Shown: positions 38,194 to 46,725 of the stretch, one piece after another | How the letters are laid out: each line of letters starts with the position of its first letter | Position numbering within the stretch: the first letter of the stretch is position 1 | DNA from: Myxococcales bacterium | GTDB taxonomy: Bacteria; Myxococcota_A; Polyangia; Haliangiales; Haliangiaceae | Length of the DNA: 52,183 bases | Reading direction: 5' to 3' | Assembly: GCA_011526095.1 (NCBI GenBank) | Contig: WYBA01000315.1 | Location: forward strand, 1 to 52,183 | Program-made: the position numbers and the translations under genes | Notes under the pieces: model-generated | What the model saw: only the letters and a program-made list of their open reading frames with translations | Told to the model about the DNA's origin: nothing | Databases searched by the model: none

Positions 38194-39110
38194 GCCACAT
38201 CGAGGTCACCGGGCTGCGCCGCCGGTTCGGCGACTTCGAGGCCGTGCGCGGCGTGTCGTTCGCCGTCGAGCGCGGCGAGATCTTCGGCTACCTCGGGGCC
38301 AACGGCGCCGGCAAGTCGACGACGATCCGGATCCTGTGCGGGCTGCTGTCGCCGTCGGAGGGCCGCGCGGTCGTCGCCGGCCACGACGTCGCGACCTCGG
38401 CGACCGACGTCCGCCGCGCCGTCGGCTACATGTCGCAGCGGTTCTCGCTCTACCCCGACCTCACGGCGATCGAGAACCTCGACTTCTTCGGCGGCGCCTA
38501 CGGCATCCCGCCGCGCCCGCGCCACGCCCGCGCCCGCGCGCTCCTCGCCGACGTCGACCTCGACCCCGACGACCGCCGCCCGACCTCGGCGATGCCCGGC
38601 GGCACCCGCCAGCGCGTCGCGCTCGCCGCCGCGCTGATCCACCAGCCCGAGATCGTGTTCCTCGACGAGCCGACCGCCGGCGTCGACCCCGAGGCGCGCC
38701 GCAACTTCTGGAAGATCATCCGGCGGCTCGCCGACGGCGGCACGACCGTGTTCGTCACGACCCACTACATGGACGAGGCCGAGTACTGCGGCCGCGTCGG
38801 GCTGATGGCGGAGGGCCACCTCGTCGCGCTCGACGCGCCGGCGGCGCTCAAGCGGGCGTGGGTGCCGGGCCGGCTGCTCGCCGTGCGCGGGGCCGGGCTC
38901 GACCTCGCCGCGCTCGCGCACGTCCCCGGCGCGGTCCACGTCGAGCCGTTCGGCGCGGCGCTCCACGTCCGCGGCCCCGCCGACGCGCTCGACCCGGCGG
39001 CGGTGCGCGGCGCGCTCGAGGCGGCGGGCGCGACGGGCGTCGTGGTCGAGGACGCCGAGGCCACGCTCGAGGACGTGTTCCTCGAGGTCGCGCGGCAGGG
39101 GCACCGATGA
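38190..39110 (+). CDS. ABC-2 exporter ATP-binding protein 2 (like the C-terminal half of YbhF)
   Basis: A 306-residue ATPase: GANGAGKSTT (Walker A), MSQRFSLYPDLTAIENL (Q-loop), AMPGGTRQRVALAAAL (signature; the canonical LSGGQ reads MPGGT), IVFLDEPTAGVD (Walker B) and VTTHYMDEAEYC (switch His). In YbhF-type proteins the two ATPases are fused; here they are separate genes with a GTGA overlap. ATPase 1 keeps the LSGG signature but lacks the switch His; ATPase 2 has the His but a degenerate signature, so one composite site may be dead. The stop overlaps the permease start (ATGA). Confidence 0.92.
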   Translation: MSHIEVTGLRRRFGDFEAVRGVSFAVERGEIFGYLGANGAGKSTTIRILCGLLSPSEGRAVVAGHDVATSATDVRRAVGYMSQRFSLYPDLTAIENLDFFGGAYGIPPRPRHARARALLADVDLDPDDRRPTSAMPGGTRQRVALAAALIHQPEIVFLDEPTAGVDPEARRNFWKIIRRLADGGTTVFVTTHYMDEAEYCGRVGLMAEGHLVALDAPAALKRAWVPGRLLAVRGAGLDLAALAHVPGAVHVEPFGAALHVRGPADALDPAAVRGALEAAGATGVVVEDAEATLEDVFLEVARQGHR

Positions 39111-40228
39111 GCGTCCTGCGCCGCATCCTCGCGATCCAGCGCAAGGAGTGGATGCACATCGGGCGCGACGCGTCGGTCCTGTACTTCGCGATCGGCATGC
39201 CGCTGGTGCTGCTCGCGCTGTTCGGCTACGCGGTCTCGTTCGACCTCGATCACATCCGCACCGTCGTCGTCGACGAGGACCGCACCGCGCAGTCGCGCGA
39301 CCTCGTCGCCCACCTCGGCGCCGGCGAGACGTTCGATGTGATCGGCGAGGTCGAGTCGGCGGAGGCCGCCGAGGCCGTGTTCCGCCGCGGCGGGGCGCGG
39401 ATGGCGGTGGTGATCCCGCCCGGCTACGGCCGTGGGATGGAGCGCGGCGACGAGGTGCGCGTCCAGTTGCTGATCGACGCCGCCGACAACACCTCGGCCC
39501 AGACGATCCTCGGCTACGCGGCGCGGTTCGCCGGCCACGTCCGCCTCGCCCAGGTGAAGGAGGTCACCGGCCGGTCGCCGCCGCTGCTCGAGGCGCGGAT
39601 CCGCGCGCTGTACAACCCCGAGGGGCGCTCGGCGGTGTTCCTCGTGCCCGGCCTGATCGCGATCATCCAGGCGATGATGGCGGTCGTGCTGACCGCGCTC
39701 GCGGTCGCGCGCGAGTGGGAGCGCGGGTCGATGGAGCAGCTGTTCGCGACGCCGGTCGGCCGGCTCGAGATCGTCGTCGGCAAGCTCGCCCCGTACTTCG
39801 TGATCGGCGTGGCGCAGCTCCTGATCGTCCTCGCCGCCGGCCTGTTCCTGTTCGACCTGCCGGTGCGCGGCTCGCTGGTCGTGCTCGCCGCGCTGTCGAC
39901 GACGTTCCTGCTCGCCGCGCTGGCGCAGGGGCTGCTGATCAGCGTCGTCGCGAGAAACCAGATGGCCGCGACCCAGATGGCCGCGATGAGCTCGATGCTG
40001 CCGGCGATGATGCTGTCGGGGTTCGTGCTGCCGATCGCCAACATGCCGACGGTGCTGCAGTGGTTCACCAACGTGATCCCCGCGCGCCACTTCGTCCACG
40101 GGCTGCGCGCGGTGATGCTGCGCGACGCGCCGCTCGAGCACGTGATCGGCGACATCGCGCGGATGGCGGCGTTCGCCGCCGTCATGATCACGCTGTGCGT
40201 CGTGCGGTTCCGGAGGAAGGTCGCGTGA
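39107..40228 (+). CDS. ABC-2 type permease (YbhS-like)
   Basis: A 373-residue permease with one N-terminal membrane helix (VLYFAIGMPLVLLALFGYAVSF), a roughly 130-residue extracytoplasmic domain (TVVVDEDRTAQSRDLV to YNPEGRSAVF) and five C-terminal helices. EWERGSMEQLFATPVGRLEIVVGK is the ABC-2 coupling motif, and MMLSGFVLPIANMPTVLQWFTNVIPARHFVHGLRAVML the C-terminal signature. Start and stop overlap neighbours (ATGA, GTGA). It forms a heterodimer with the next permease of the same length. Confidence 0.92.
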   Translation: MSVLRRILAIQRKEWMHIGRDASVLYFAIGMPLVLLALFGYAVSFDLDHIRTVVVDEDRTAQSRDLVAHLGAGETFDVIGEVESAEAAEAVFRRGGARMAVVIPPGYGRGMERGDEVRVQLLIDAADNTSAQTILGYAARFAGHVRLAQVKEVTGRSPPLLEARIRALYNPEGRSAVFLVPGLIAIIQAMMAVVLTALAVAREWERGSMEQLFATPVGRLEIVVGKLAPYFVIGVAQLLIVLAAGLFLFDLPVRGSLVVLAALSTTFLLAALAQGLLISVVARNQMAATQMAAMSSMLPAMMLSGFVLPIANMPTVLQWFTNVIPARHFVHGLRAVMLRDAPLEHVIGDIARMAAFAAVMITLCVVRFRRKVA

Positions 40229-41346
40229 GCGCGCCCGGTCGCCTGCTGTGGCCGCTGGTGGCGCTGGTGCACAAGGAGGTGCTCCAGGCGCTGCGCGACC
40301 GCCAGATGCTGTTCATGATCATCGCGGCGCCGCTGATCCAGATCGTGCTGCTCGGCTACGCCGCCCAGCTCGAGTTCCGCAGCGCCGACACCGTCGTCGT
40401 CGACGAGGACCGGTCCGTCGCCAGCCGCGCGTTCGTCGACGGGCTCGGCGCCGATCGCACGTTCCGCCTCCGCCACGTCCCCGACGTCGCCGCCGCGATC
40501 GAGGCGCTCGGCCACGGCGACGCGTCGGTCGCGGTGATCGTCCCCGCCGGGTTCGAGCGCGACCGCCGCGCCGGCCGCGACGCGGCGGTCCAGGTCATGT
40601 ACGACGGCAGCGACCCGACCACCGGGATCGCCGCGAGCAGCGCGATCGAGGCCTACGCCGCCGGCCAGAACCGCGCGCCGCCCGGGCTCGCCGTCCCGAT
40701 CGGCCAGGTCACGCTCGAGCCGCGGCTGCTCTACAACCCCGGGCTCGACGCCCAGCGGTTCTTCATCCCCGGCACCGGCGCGTCGCTGCTCGTCGTGATC
40801 ACGACGCTGGTCACCGCGATGGGCCTGGCGCGCGAGCGCGAGGTCGGCACGCTCGAGCAGCTCCTGGTCACGCCGATGGGCCCGATGACCGTGATGCTGG
40901 GCAAGATGATCCCGTACGCCGCGTTCGGGTTGATCGACGAGGCGCTGATCCTGGTGATCGGCAACCTCGTGTTCGACGTCCCGATCCAGGGCGACCTCGC
41001 CGTGCTCGCGCTCGCCACCACCGCGTACCTGGGGTGCACGCTGTCGCTGGGCCTGTTGATCGCCGCCAGCGCGCGCACCCAGCAGCAGGCGTTCATGGGC
41101 GGGTTCTTCTTCATGCTGCCGGCGATCCTGCTGTCGGGGTTCATGACCCCGGTCGAGGCGATGCCGTCGTGGCTGCAGCCGGTCACGCTGGTCAACCCGA
41201 TGCGCCACTTCGTCGAGGCGTCGCGGTCGATCCTGCTGCGGGACGCGGGGTTCGTGGACGTGGCGCCCCAGATCGGCTGGCTGGCCGGGACGGCCGCGGT
41301 CCTGCTCGTCCTGGCCGCGCTGCGGTTCCGGCGCACGCTCGCTTAG
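40225..41346 (+). CDS. ABC-2 type permease (YbhR-like)
   Basis: A 373-residue permease paralogous to the preceding one: LFMIIAAPLIQIVLLGYAAQLEF, extracytoplasmic domain beginning TVVVDEDRSVASRAF, EREVGTLEQLLVTPMGPMTVMLGK coupling motif, and AILLSGFMTPVEAMPSWLQPVTLVNPMRHFVEASRSILLRD. GTG start with GGAGGAAGG upstream, overlapping the previous stop. It is the last gene of the GST-HlyD-ATPase-ATPase-permease-permease operon. Its stop runs into copy B of the structured repeat. Confidence 0.92.
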   Translation: MSAPGRLLWPLVALVHKEVLQALRDRQMLFMIIAAPLIQIVLLGYAAQLEFRSADTVVVDEDRSVASRAFVDGLGADRTFRLRHVPDVAAAIEALGHGDASVAVIVPAGFERDRRAGRDAAVQVMYDGSDPTTGIAASSAIEAYAAGQNRAPPGLAVPIGQVTLEPRLLYNPGLDAQRFFIPGTGASLLVVITTLVTAMGLAREREVGTLEQLLVTPMGPMTVMLGKMIPYAAFGLIDEALILVIGNLVFDVPIQGDLAVLALATTAYLGCTLSLGLLIAASARTQQQAFMGGFFFMLPAILLSGFMTPVEAMPSWLQPVTLVNPMRHFVEASRSILLRDAGFVDVAPQIGWLAGTAAVLLVLAALRFRRTLA

Positions 41347-41448
41347 CCGAGCGAGGCGAGGCGACCTCCGTACAGGCGCTGCGAGCCCGTCTGCGGGCGA
41401 GCAACCCGATCGACAGGGCCCGTCATGATGAAATCATGACGGGCTCTG
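41346..41448 (+). repeat. Intergenic structured repeat, copy B
   Basis: A relative of the element at 23529-23631, again beginning at the stop codon of a plus-strand membrane protein gene and ending upstream of another plus-strand gene. Small hairpin GCCCG-TCTG-CGGGC (41385-41398). Main hairpin arms 41414-41428 (CAGGGCCCGTCATGA) and 41434-41448 (TCATGACGGGCTCTG), loop TGAAA. Arms pair over 15 bases with one G-U. Compared with copy A, four pairs change on both sides and one becomes G-U. Confidence 0.85.
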
Positions 41449-41463
41449 ACATACGCTCGCGCC

Positions 41464-42267
41464 ATGCCGACCTGGGATCAGGACTTCGACGTGTACATGG
41501 CGATGATGGACGACAAGCCGGCGTCGTTCCTGATCGACCTCGCCGCCGGCGGCGAGGCGCCGGTCGAGTCGCACCCGGTGCGGCTGGTGATCGCCGTGCC
41601 GCTGCTGCGCCCGCGCCCCGACGGCCTGCGCGACGGCAGCGAGCTCGACGCGATGGGCAAGCTCGAGGACGACTTCGCGTCGGCGCTCGAGCGCGAGGTC
41701 GACGCGATCTTCGTCGGGCACGTCATCCACGGCGGCGAGACGACGATGTACTTCTACGTCCCGGCGGAGCACCGCGCGAGGCTGGACGCGCTCCCCGAGC
41801 TGACCGGCCCGGCCGGGGACTACGCGCCGAGCTGGGGCGTCGAGGACGACGCCGCGTGGGAGTGCTACCGCGACTTCCTCAGCCCCGACGAGTACGCGCG
41901 CCAGTCGATCTGGAACCGCCGGCTGCAGAAGGTCTTCGCCGAGGGCGGCGACCTGATGGACGTCCCGCGCGAGATCGACCACTTCGCGTACTTCGCGACG
42001 CGCGAGCAGGCCGAGCAGGCGGCCGAGGCGCTGCGCGCCGCCGGGTTCGACACCGACGACGTCGAGCCGCCGGATCCGGCCGACGCGGACGACGCCGATG
42101 CCGGCGACGGGATCCCGCCGTGGAGCCTGCAGTTCCACCGCGCGGACGCGGTGGCGGGCCCGCGCCCCGACGAGTTCTGCGCCGAGATCCTCGACATCAT
42201 CCTGCCGCTCGAGGGCAGCTACGACGGCTGGGGCGCGCCCCACGTCAAGGCCGAGGGCGAGGCGTAG
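41464..42267 (+). CDS. DUF695 and RraB-domain fusion protein
   Basis: A 267-residue soluble protein. Residues 1-140 match DUF695 (WDQDFDVYMAMMDDKPASFLIDLA, then KLEDDFASALEREVDAIFVGHVIHGGETTMYFYVP). Residues 170-260 match the RraB fold (IDHFAYFATREQAEQAAEALRAAGFDTDD), named after the RNase E inhibitor; an acidic Asp/Ala insert precedes the last strand. Such fusions are known, but RNase E inhibition by this one is untested. The ATG at 41464 follows the structured repeat by 15 bases. The stop is one base before the next GTG start, so they are cotranscribed. Confidence 0.83.
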   Translation: MPTWDQDFDVYMAMMDDKPASFLIDLAAGGEAPVESHPVRLVIAVPLLRPRPDGLRDGSELDAMGKLEDDFASALEREVDAIFVGHVIHGGETTMYFYVPAEHRARLDALPELTGPAGDYAPSWGVEDDAAWECYRDFLSPDEYARQSIWNRRLQKVFAEGGDLMDVPREIDHFAYFATREQAEQAAEALRAAGFDTDDVEPPDPADADDADAGDGIPPWSLQFHRADAVAGPRPDEFCAEILDIILPLEGSYDGWGAPHVKAEGEA

Positions 42268-42268
42268 C

Positions 42269-42799
42269 GTGCCCGGGCGCCTCGCGATCGCTTGCTACCG
42301 GCCGAAGCCGGGCTGCGCCGACGCGCTGCTCGAGCTGATGCGGGCCCACCTGCCGACCCTGCGCGGCGAGGGGCTCGCGACCGCGCGCGTGTCGATCGTC
42401 GGGCGCGCCGCCGACGGCACGATCGTCGAGGTGTTCGAGTGGGCGTCGCAGGCGGCGGTCGACGCCGCGCACGCCAGCGCGGTCGTGCAGGCGATGTGGG
42501 CGCGCTACGCCGAGGTGTGCGACTACGTCCGGCTGGCCGACGTCGCCGAGGCGAGCGAGCTGTTCTGCATGCTCGAGCCGGTGGACGTCGCGGCGCCCAC
42601 CCGGCGGCCGGCGTCGCGCGTGGTCCGGGCCGCGAAGCGCGCGGCGCGGTCGGCGCCGCCCCCGGCGAAGCGGCCGCGCCCGGCGCTCCAGGGCCCACCG
42701 GCGCCGGCCGCGCGCAAGGGCCCGCCGCCGGCGCGCCCGGCCAAGAAGGCGCGCCCGCCGAAGCGGCGCGCGGCCCCACGCCGGCCTGGTCGAAAGTAG
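42269..42799 (+). CDS. ABM/EthD-type ferredoxin-like domain with a basic Pro/Ala/Lys/Arg tail
   Basis: A 176-residue protein. Residues 1-95 resemble an antibiotic-biosynthesis-monooxygenase-type dimeric alpha/beta barrel (RLAIACYRPKPGCADALLELMRAHLPTLRGEGL, then VEVFEWASQAAVDAAHASAVVQAMWARYAEVCDYVRLADV). Residues 105-176 are a basic Pro/Ala tail with AKRAAR, PAKRPRP, PAKKARPPKRRA, like histone H1 tails found on some myxobacterial proteins, possibly binding nucleic acid. Starts with GTG at 42269, one base after the DUF695 stop. Enzymatic activity is not implied. Confidence 0.72.
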   Translation: MPGRLAIACYRPKPGCADALLELMRAHLPTLRGEGLATARVSIVGRAADGTIVEVFEWASQAAVDAAHASAVVQAMWARYAEVCDYVRLADVAEASELFCMLEPVDVAAPTRRPASRVVRAAKRAARSAPPPAKRPRPALQGPPAPAARKGPPPARPAKKARPPKRRAAPRRPGRK

Positions 42800-42853
42800 G
42801 CGTTGTCGCGCGCGCGCGCGCCGCGGTATCCACGAGGCGTGGGAGCCGCCAGC

Positions 42854-44074
42854 GTGACCGACCGCGTGCCCGGCGAGTTTCGCTACTGGGCCAACCTCGA
42901 TCGTCCCGCCGTCCGCGCCGCGCTGCGCGCGTGCCGCGCCGTCGGGTTCGAGCCGACGCTGCCCGACGACGTCGTGCGCGCGTTCGCGTCGATGTACTAC
43001 GACGCCGACCCGCTCGCCGAGGCGTTCGTCGAGGAGGTTCGCCCCGGGCGCGCGCGCCAGCTCCTCGACCAGGCGCTCGCGAGCGGCGTGGCGTCGATCC
43101 CGGACGCGCCGGCGACGCTGGTCGCGCTGTTCGCCGACGTCGATCGCGACCCGGTGTGGCTCGATCGCGCGGCCGTCGCGCGCGGCGCGCGGGCGTTCCG
43201 CCGGTTCGGGCCGGCGCTGTTCCGGTTCGCCGGCGCGGTGACCCTGGCGTCGTACGCCGAGTGCTCGGTCGCCAAGCCGCTCGCGCTGTCCGGCGCCTAC
43301 GCCGGCGCCTCGACCCGCCAGCGGTTCCTCGAGACGGTGGCGTTCTGGATCGCGGTGTCCGAGCCGGGCGCGCTCGCCCACGGCGCCGCCGGCCGCGCCT
43401 CGGCGCTGCGCGTGCGGCTGATGCACGTGATGGTGCGCAAGCGCCTGTACGGCCACCCCGAGTGGAACACGGCCGCGTGGGGCGCGCCGATCAGCCAGGC
43501 CGACGCGCTGCTGACGCTGATGGGCGGCAGCGTCGCGCCCGGGCTGTTGATGCACGCGATGGGCTTCCTGACGTCCAAGGCCGACATCGAGGCGCTGCTC
43601 CACTTCTGGCGCTACGTCGGCCACCTGATGGGCGTGCAGCCGCGGTGGTACCCGGCGACCGTCGCCGACGGCGTGCGCCTGCTGCTGCTGGCGATGATCA
43701 AGGGCGCGCACCGCGCCGGCGACGACGGCAAGGCGCTGTGCCACTCCTACGCCGAGGCGTTCCGCCCCGATCCCGAGCTGCGCGGCCTGGCGCGGGTGCG
43801 CGCCGCGATCACGGATCGCGTGCACCGCGGCTACACCCAGTTCTTCCTGCCGCCGTCGGTCTACCGCGCCAACGCGCTGCCGTCGGCGGGGCCGTGGGCG
43901 CTGGTGCCGCTGCTCCAGGCGCCCGCGATCCTCGGCGCGGAGGCGCTGCGCCGCACCGTCGGCCTCGACGACGCCGCCGACGGCTACGCGCGGTGGCGGC
44001 GCGACCGCTGGCTGGCGCACCACGCCGCCGGGCGCGCCGCGCAGTTCCGTCCGCCGCCGACGCTCACCCGCTGA
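42854..44074 (+). CDS. DUF2236/oxygenase-MpaB-like protein
   Basis: A 406-residue protein resembling the DUF2236 family, related to rubber oxygenase Lcp and fungal MpaB-type heme oxygenases. Helical segments ARAFRRFGPALFRFAGAVTLASYAECSVAKPLALSGAY, VRLMHVMVRKRLYGHPEWNTAAWGAPISQADALLTLMG and LLHFWRYVGHLMGVQPRWYP hold the His and Arg positions expected near the heme. No signal peptide. GTG 42854 is preferred because GGGAG lies eight bases upstream; GTG 42839 and TTG 42803 are alternatives. It converges on the amylase gene with a three-base gap. The substrate is unknown. Confidence 0.8.
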   Translation: MTDRVPGEFRYWANLDRPAVRAALRACRAVGFEPTLPDDVVRAFASMYYDADPLAEAFVEEVRPGRARQLLDQALASGVASIPDAPATLVALFADVDRDPVWLDRAAVARGARAFRRFGPALFRFAGAVTLASYAECSVAKPLALSGAYAGASTRQRFLETVAFWIAVSEPGALAHGAAGRASALRVRLMHVMVRKRLYGHPEWNTAAWGAPISQADALLTLMGGSVAPGLLMHAMGFLTSKADIEALLHFWRYVGHLMGVQPRWYPATVADGVRLLLLAMIKGAHRAGDDGKALCHSYAEAFRPDPELRGLARVRAAITDRVHRGYTQFFLPPSVYRANALPSAGPWALVPLLQAPAILGAEALRRTVGLDDAADGYARWRRDRWLAHHAAGRAAQFRPPPTLTR

Positions 44075-44077
44075 CGC

Positions 44078-45748
44078 TCACGGCGCGACGTAGATCCCGA
44101 CGGTGCGGCCGGGCAGGGTGACGGTGATCTCGCCGCCGTCGACGACGAGCGCGGCGGGCGCGCCGAGGTCGGCGCGGTCGACGAGCTGGGTGCCGTCCGG
44201 CCAGGCCGCGCGGTCGGCCTCGGTGATCCCCGGGTTGGCGGCGAACCGCATCGTCACCGACGCCTCGCCGCCGCCGCCGTTGACGACGACGAGCACGCGG
44301 TCGTCGCCGGAGGCGCGGTAGAACGAGAACACGTTCGCGCCGCCGTTGGGGCGCCACGTCTCGGCGTAGTAGCCGGCGTGGAGCGCGGGGTGCGCCCCGC
44401 GCAGCGCGATCAGCCGCCGCGTCAGCGCGAACGTGTCGGCGGGGTTGCCGAGGTAGCCGTCGCGCGCGCCGTCGCGCGCCGCCGGGTCGAACGCCCACGC
44501 CGGCAGCATCCGGCGGTTGTCGGGGTAGGCGCCGAGCAGGCCGAGCTCGTCGCCCTGGTAGAGCTGCGGGATGCCGGGCAGGGTGAACAGCAGCGCGAGG
44601 GCGACGCGGTAGCGGCGGACGCGCTCGGCGTCGGACAGCTCGCCGGCCTCGGTCATGAACCGCGGCACGTCGTGGTTGTCGAGGAAGGTCGACGTCATCA
44701 GCGCGCGGTCGAGGCCGAGGTCGGCGAGGGTGTCGCGCATCACCGCGGCGACGTCGTCGAGCGAGCCGCCGCGCGCGACCGCGTCGACCAGCGCGCGGCG
44801 CAGCGGGAAGTGGAACACCGAGTCGAACCCGGCGTCGAAGTAGCGGGCGAACTGGCTCATGTCGCCGTCGTTGAACACCTCGGCGACGATGAACGGGTGC
44901 GGCCGCGCGGCGCGCGCCGCGGGCAGCCAGGTGTCGGCGAAGTAGTCGAGCTCGACGTGCTTGGCGGTGTCCATGCGGACGCCGGCGAACGGGTAGCGGT
45001 CGAGCCAGGCGATCGTCGTCGCCGTCACGTAGGTCGCCACGTCGGCGCGCTCGTGCGCGAAGTCGGGCAGCCCCGACAGCGGGCAGTAGATGTCGCTCGG
45101 CCCCAGCTCGGCGCATGTGTCCGCCGGGTGGAACCAGTCCGGGTGCTGCGCGACGATCCGCGCGTTGCGCGCCGGGTGGTTGACGACGACGTCGAGGATC
45201 GGCGCGATGTCGGCCGCCGTCAGCTCCGCCAGCAGCGCGTCGAGCTCCGCCGGCGTGCCGAGCTTGGGCTCGAGCGCGGCCTCGATCGGCTCGGCCGGGT
45301 CGACGAGATCGGCCCAGTAGCCGTGGTAGCCGCACTGGTCGCTGCCGTCGCGGCGCGGCGCCTGGCGGTGCAGCGGCGTCGTCCACAGCGCCCCGACCCC
45401 GAGCTCGGACAGGTAGGGCAGGTGGGCGCGCAGCCCGGCGAGGTCGCCGCCGTGGAACCGGATCGGGTTGGCCGGGTCGTGGCACTCGGCATGGCCGGCG
45501 GCGTCGTTGGCGGCCGAGCCGCTGGCGAACCGGTCGGGCATCGTCAGGTAGATCACCCGCGGCCGCCACACGCGCGGGTCGGCGCCGGGCCCGTCCCACG
45601 GCGGCAGCGCGTCGGGCGCGGCCGGGTCGGCGTCGGGCGCGCCGCCCCCGTCGCCCGGGGCGTCGTCGTCGTCGCCGAAAGGTGATTGCTCCGCCGGACA
45701 CCCGACCGCCACCAGCGCCAGGAGTCCCGCGAGCCCTCGTGCGCGCAT
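44078..45748 (-). CDS. GH13 alpha-amylase-family lipoprotein
   Basis: A 556-residue exported glycoside hydrolase. Lipoprotein signal GLAGLLALVAVGC, then a Gly/Asp/Pro linker. The catalytic barrel shows region I DVVVNH, region II GVRMDTAKH (nucleophile Asp), region III EVFN (acid/base Glu) and region IV FLDNHD. FHGGDLAGLRAHLPYLSELGVGALWTTP is the typical N-terminal barrel segment, and a C-terminal beta domain ends with VTLPGRTVGIYVAP. It should cleave alpha-1,4-glucans at the cell surface. ATG 45748 is chosen over GTG 45766 because it starts the signal peptide directly. Three perfect dyads lie just upstream. Confidence 0.93.
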   Translation of the reverse strand: MRARGLAGLLALVAVGCPAEQSPFGDDDDAPGDGGGAPDADPAAPDALPPWDGPGADPRVWRPRVIYLTMPDRFASGSAANDAAGHAECHDPANPIRFHGGDLAGLRAHLPYLSELGVGALWTTPLHRQAPRRDGSDQCGYHGYWADLVDPAEPIEAALEPKLGTPAELDALLAELTAADIAPILDVVVNHPARNARIVAQHPDWFHPADTCAELGPSDIYCPLSGLPDFAHERADVATYVTATTIAWLDRYPFAGVRMDTAKHVELDYFADTWLPAARAARPHPFIVAEVFNDGDMSQFARYFDAGFDSVFHFPLRRALVDAVARGGSLDDVAAVMRDTLADLGLDRALMTSTFLDNHDVPRFMTEAGELSDAERVRRYRVALALLFTLPGIPQLYQGDELGLLGAYPDNRRMLPAWAFDPAARDGARDGYLGNPADTFALTRRLIALRGAHPALHAGYYAETWRPNGGANVFSFYRASGDDRVLVVVNGGGGEASVTMRFAANPGITEADRAAWPDGTQLVDRADLGAPAALVVDGGEITVTLPGRTVGIYVAP

Positions 45749-45774
45749 CGCGCGAGGACGAAGCACGAACCGCG

Positions 45775-45858
45775 CCCGCGTGCAGGCACGCGGGACCGCG
45801 TCGCGTGCCGCGACGCGTCGTGCGCCGTCGAGTCACGAGGCCGTTGCGATTCGCAACG
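45775..45858. promoter_or_regulatory. Three consecutive perfect dyads upstream of the amylase gene
   Basis: CCCGCGTGC-AG-GCACGCGGG (45775-45794), CGCGTCGCG-TGC-CGCGACGCG (45797-45817) and CGTTGCGA-T-TCGCAACG (45842-45858). They occupy the 162-base gap between the enoyl-CoA hydratase and amylase genes, both on the minus strand. The one- and two-base centres of two of them suit protein binding better than RNA hairpins; the last resembles a LacI-family operator. Confidence 0.6.
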
Positions 45859-45910
45859 CCCGCGGGCCCGACCTGGACCCTGCCTGGACCTTGGTGGCGC
45901 GCCGGCCGGC

Positions 45911-46705
45911 TCAGCGGCCCTTGAACTGCGGCTTGCGCTTCTCGGCGAACGCGCGCGGACCTTCCTTCGCGTCCTCGCTGTTGAACACCTTCCACCCCAG
46001 CTCCAGCTCGATCTTCAGCGCCTCGGCCTCGGGCAGCGCCTCGGTCTGCATCACGCTCTGCTTGATCGACTGGACCGCGAACGGGCCGTTGGCCGCGATC
46101 TCGGCGGCGATCCGGCGCGCCTCGTCGAGCGCGGCGCCGTCGGCCACGACCCGCCCGATCAGGCCGATCCGCTGCGCCTCCTCGGCGCCGACGTGGCGCC
46201 CGGTGAGCAGCAGGTCCATCGCGTGCGTGTACGGGATCTGCCGGCGCAGCCGCACGGTCGAGCCGCCGAGCGGGAACAGCCCCCACCGCACCTCGGACAC
46301 GCCGAACTTCGCCGACTGCCCTGCGACGCGGATGTCGGTGCCCTGCAGGATCTCGGTGCCGCCGGCGATCGCGTAGCCCTCGACCGCGGCGATCAGCGGC
46401 TTGGCCAGCCGGTAGTGGCGGAGGAACGCCTTCCAGTGCAGGTCGGGATCGGCCTTGAACCGCGCGGCCCACTCGTCGGCCGGCGGGTTGTGCATCTGCT
46501 TGAGGTCGCTGCCGGCGCAGAAGTGTCCGCCCGCGCCGGTCAGGATCGCGACGCGGACCTCCGGATCCTCGTCGATCATCCGCCACGCGTCGGCCAGCCG
46601 CGCCAGCATCTCGAGGTCCATCGCGTTGCGCGCCTCGGGGCGGTTCATCGTGACGGTGACGACGTGGCCGTCGCGCTCGATCAGCAGGTGCGGGGTCTTC
46701 GACAT
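45911..46705 (-). CDS. Enoyl-CoA hydratase/isomerase (crotonase) family protein
   Basis: A 264-residue crotonase. GHFCAGSDLKQM forms the CoA oxyanion hole, and GYAIAGGTEILQGTDIRVAG and AKFGVSEVRWGLFPLGG carry the two Glu residues that correspond to the catalytic pair of hydratases, so hydratase activity is plausible. GGGAGG lies six bases before ATG 46705. It is divergent from the P450 and steroid-ring operon across 87 bases holding two KstR-like sites, so it may act in steroid side-chain or ring beta-oxidation; that role is inferred from position. Confidence 0.9.
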   Translation of the reverse strand: MSKTPHLLIERDGHVVTVTMNRPEARNAMDLEMLARLADAWRMIDEDPEVRVAILTGAGGHFCAGSDLKQMHNPPADEWAARFKADPDLHWKAFLRHYRLAKPLIAAVEGYAIAGGTEILQGTDIRVAGQSAKFGVSEVRWGLFPLGGSTVRLRRQIPYTHAMDLLLTGRHVGAEEAQRIGLIGRVVADGAALDEARRIAAEIAANGPFAVQSIKQSVMQTEALPEAEALKIELELGWKVFNSEDAKEGPRAFAEKRKPQFKGR

Positions 46706-46725
46706 TGTCAGCCTCCCGTCACGAC

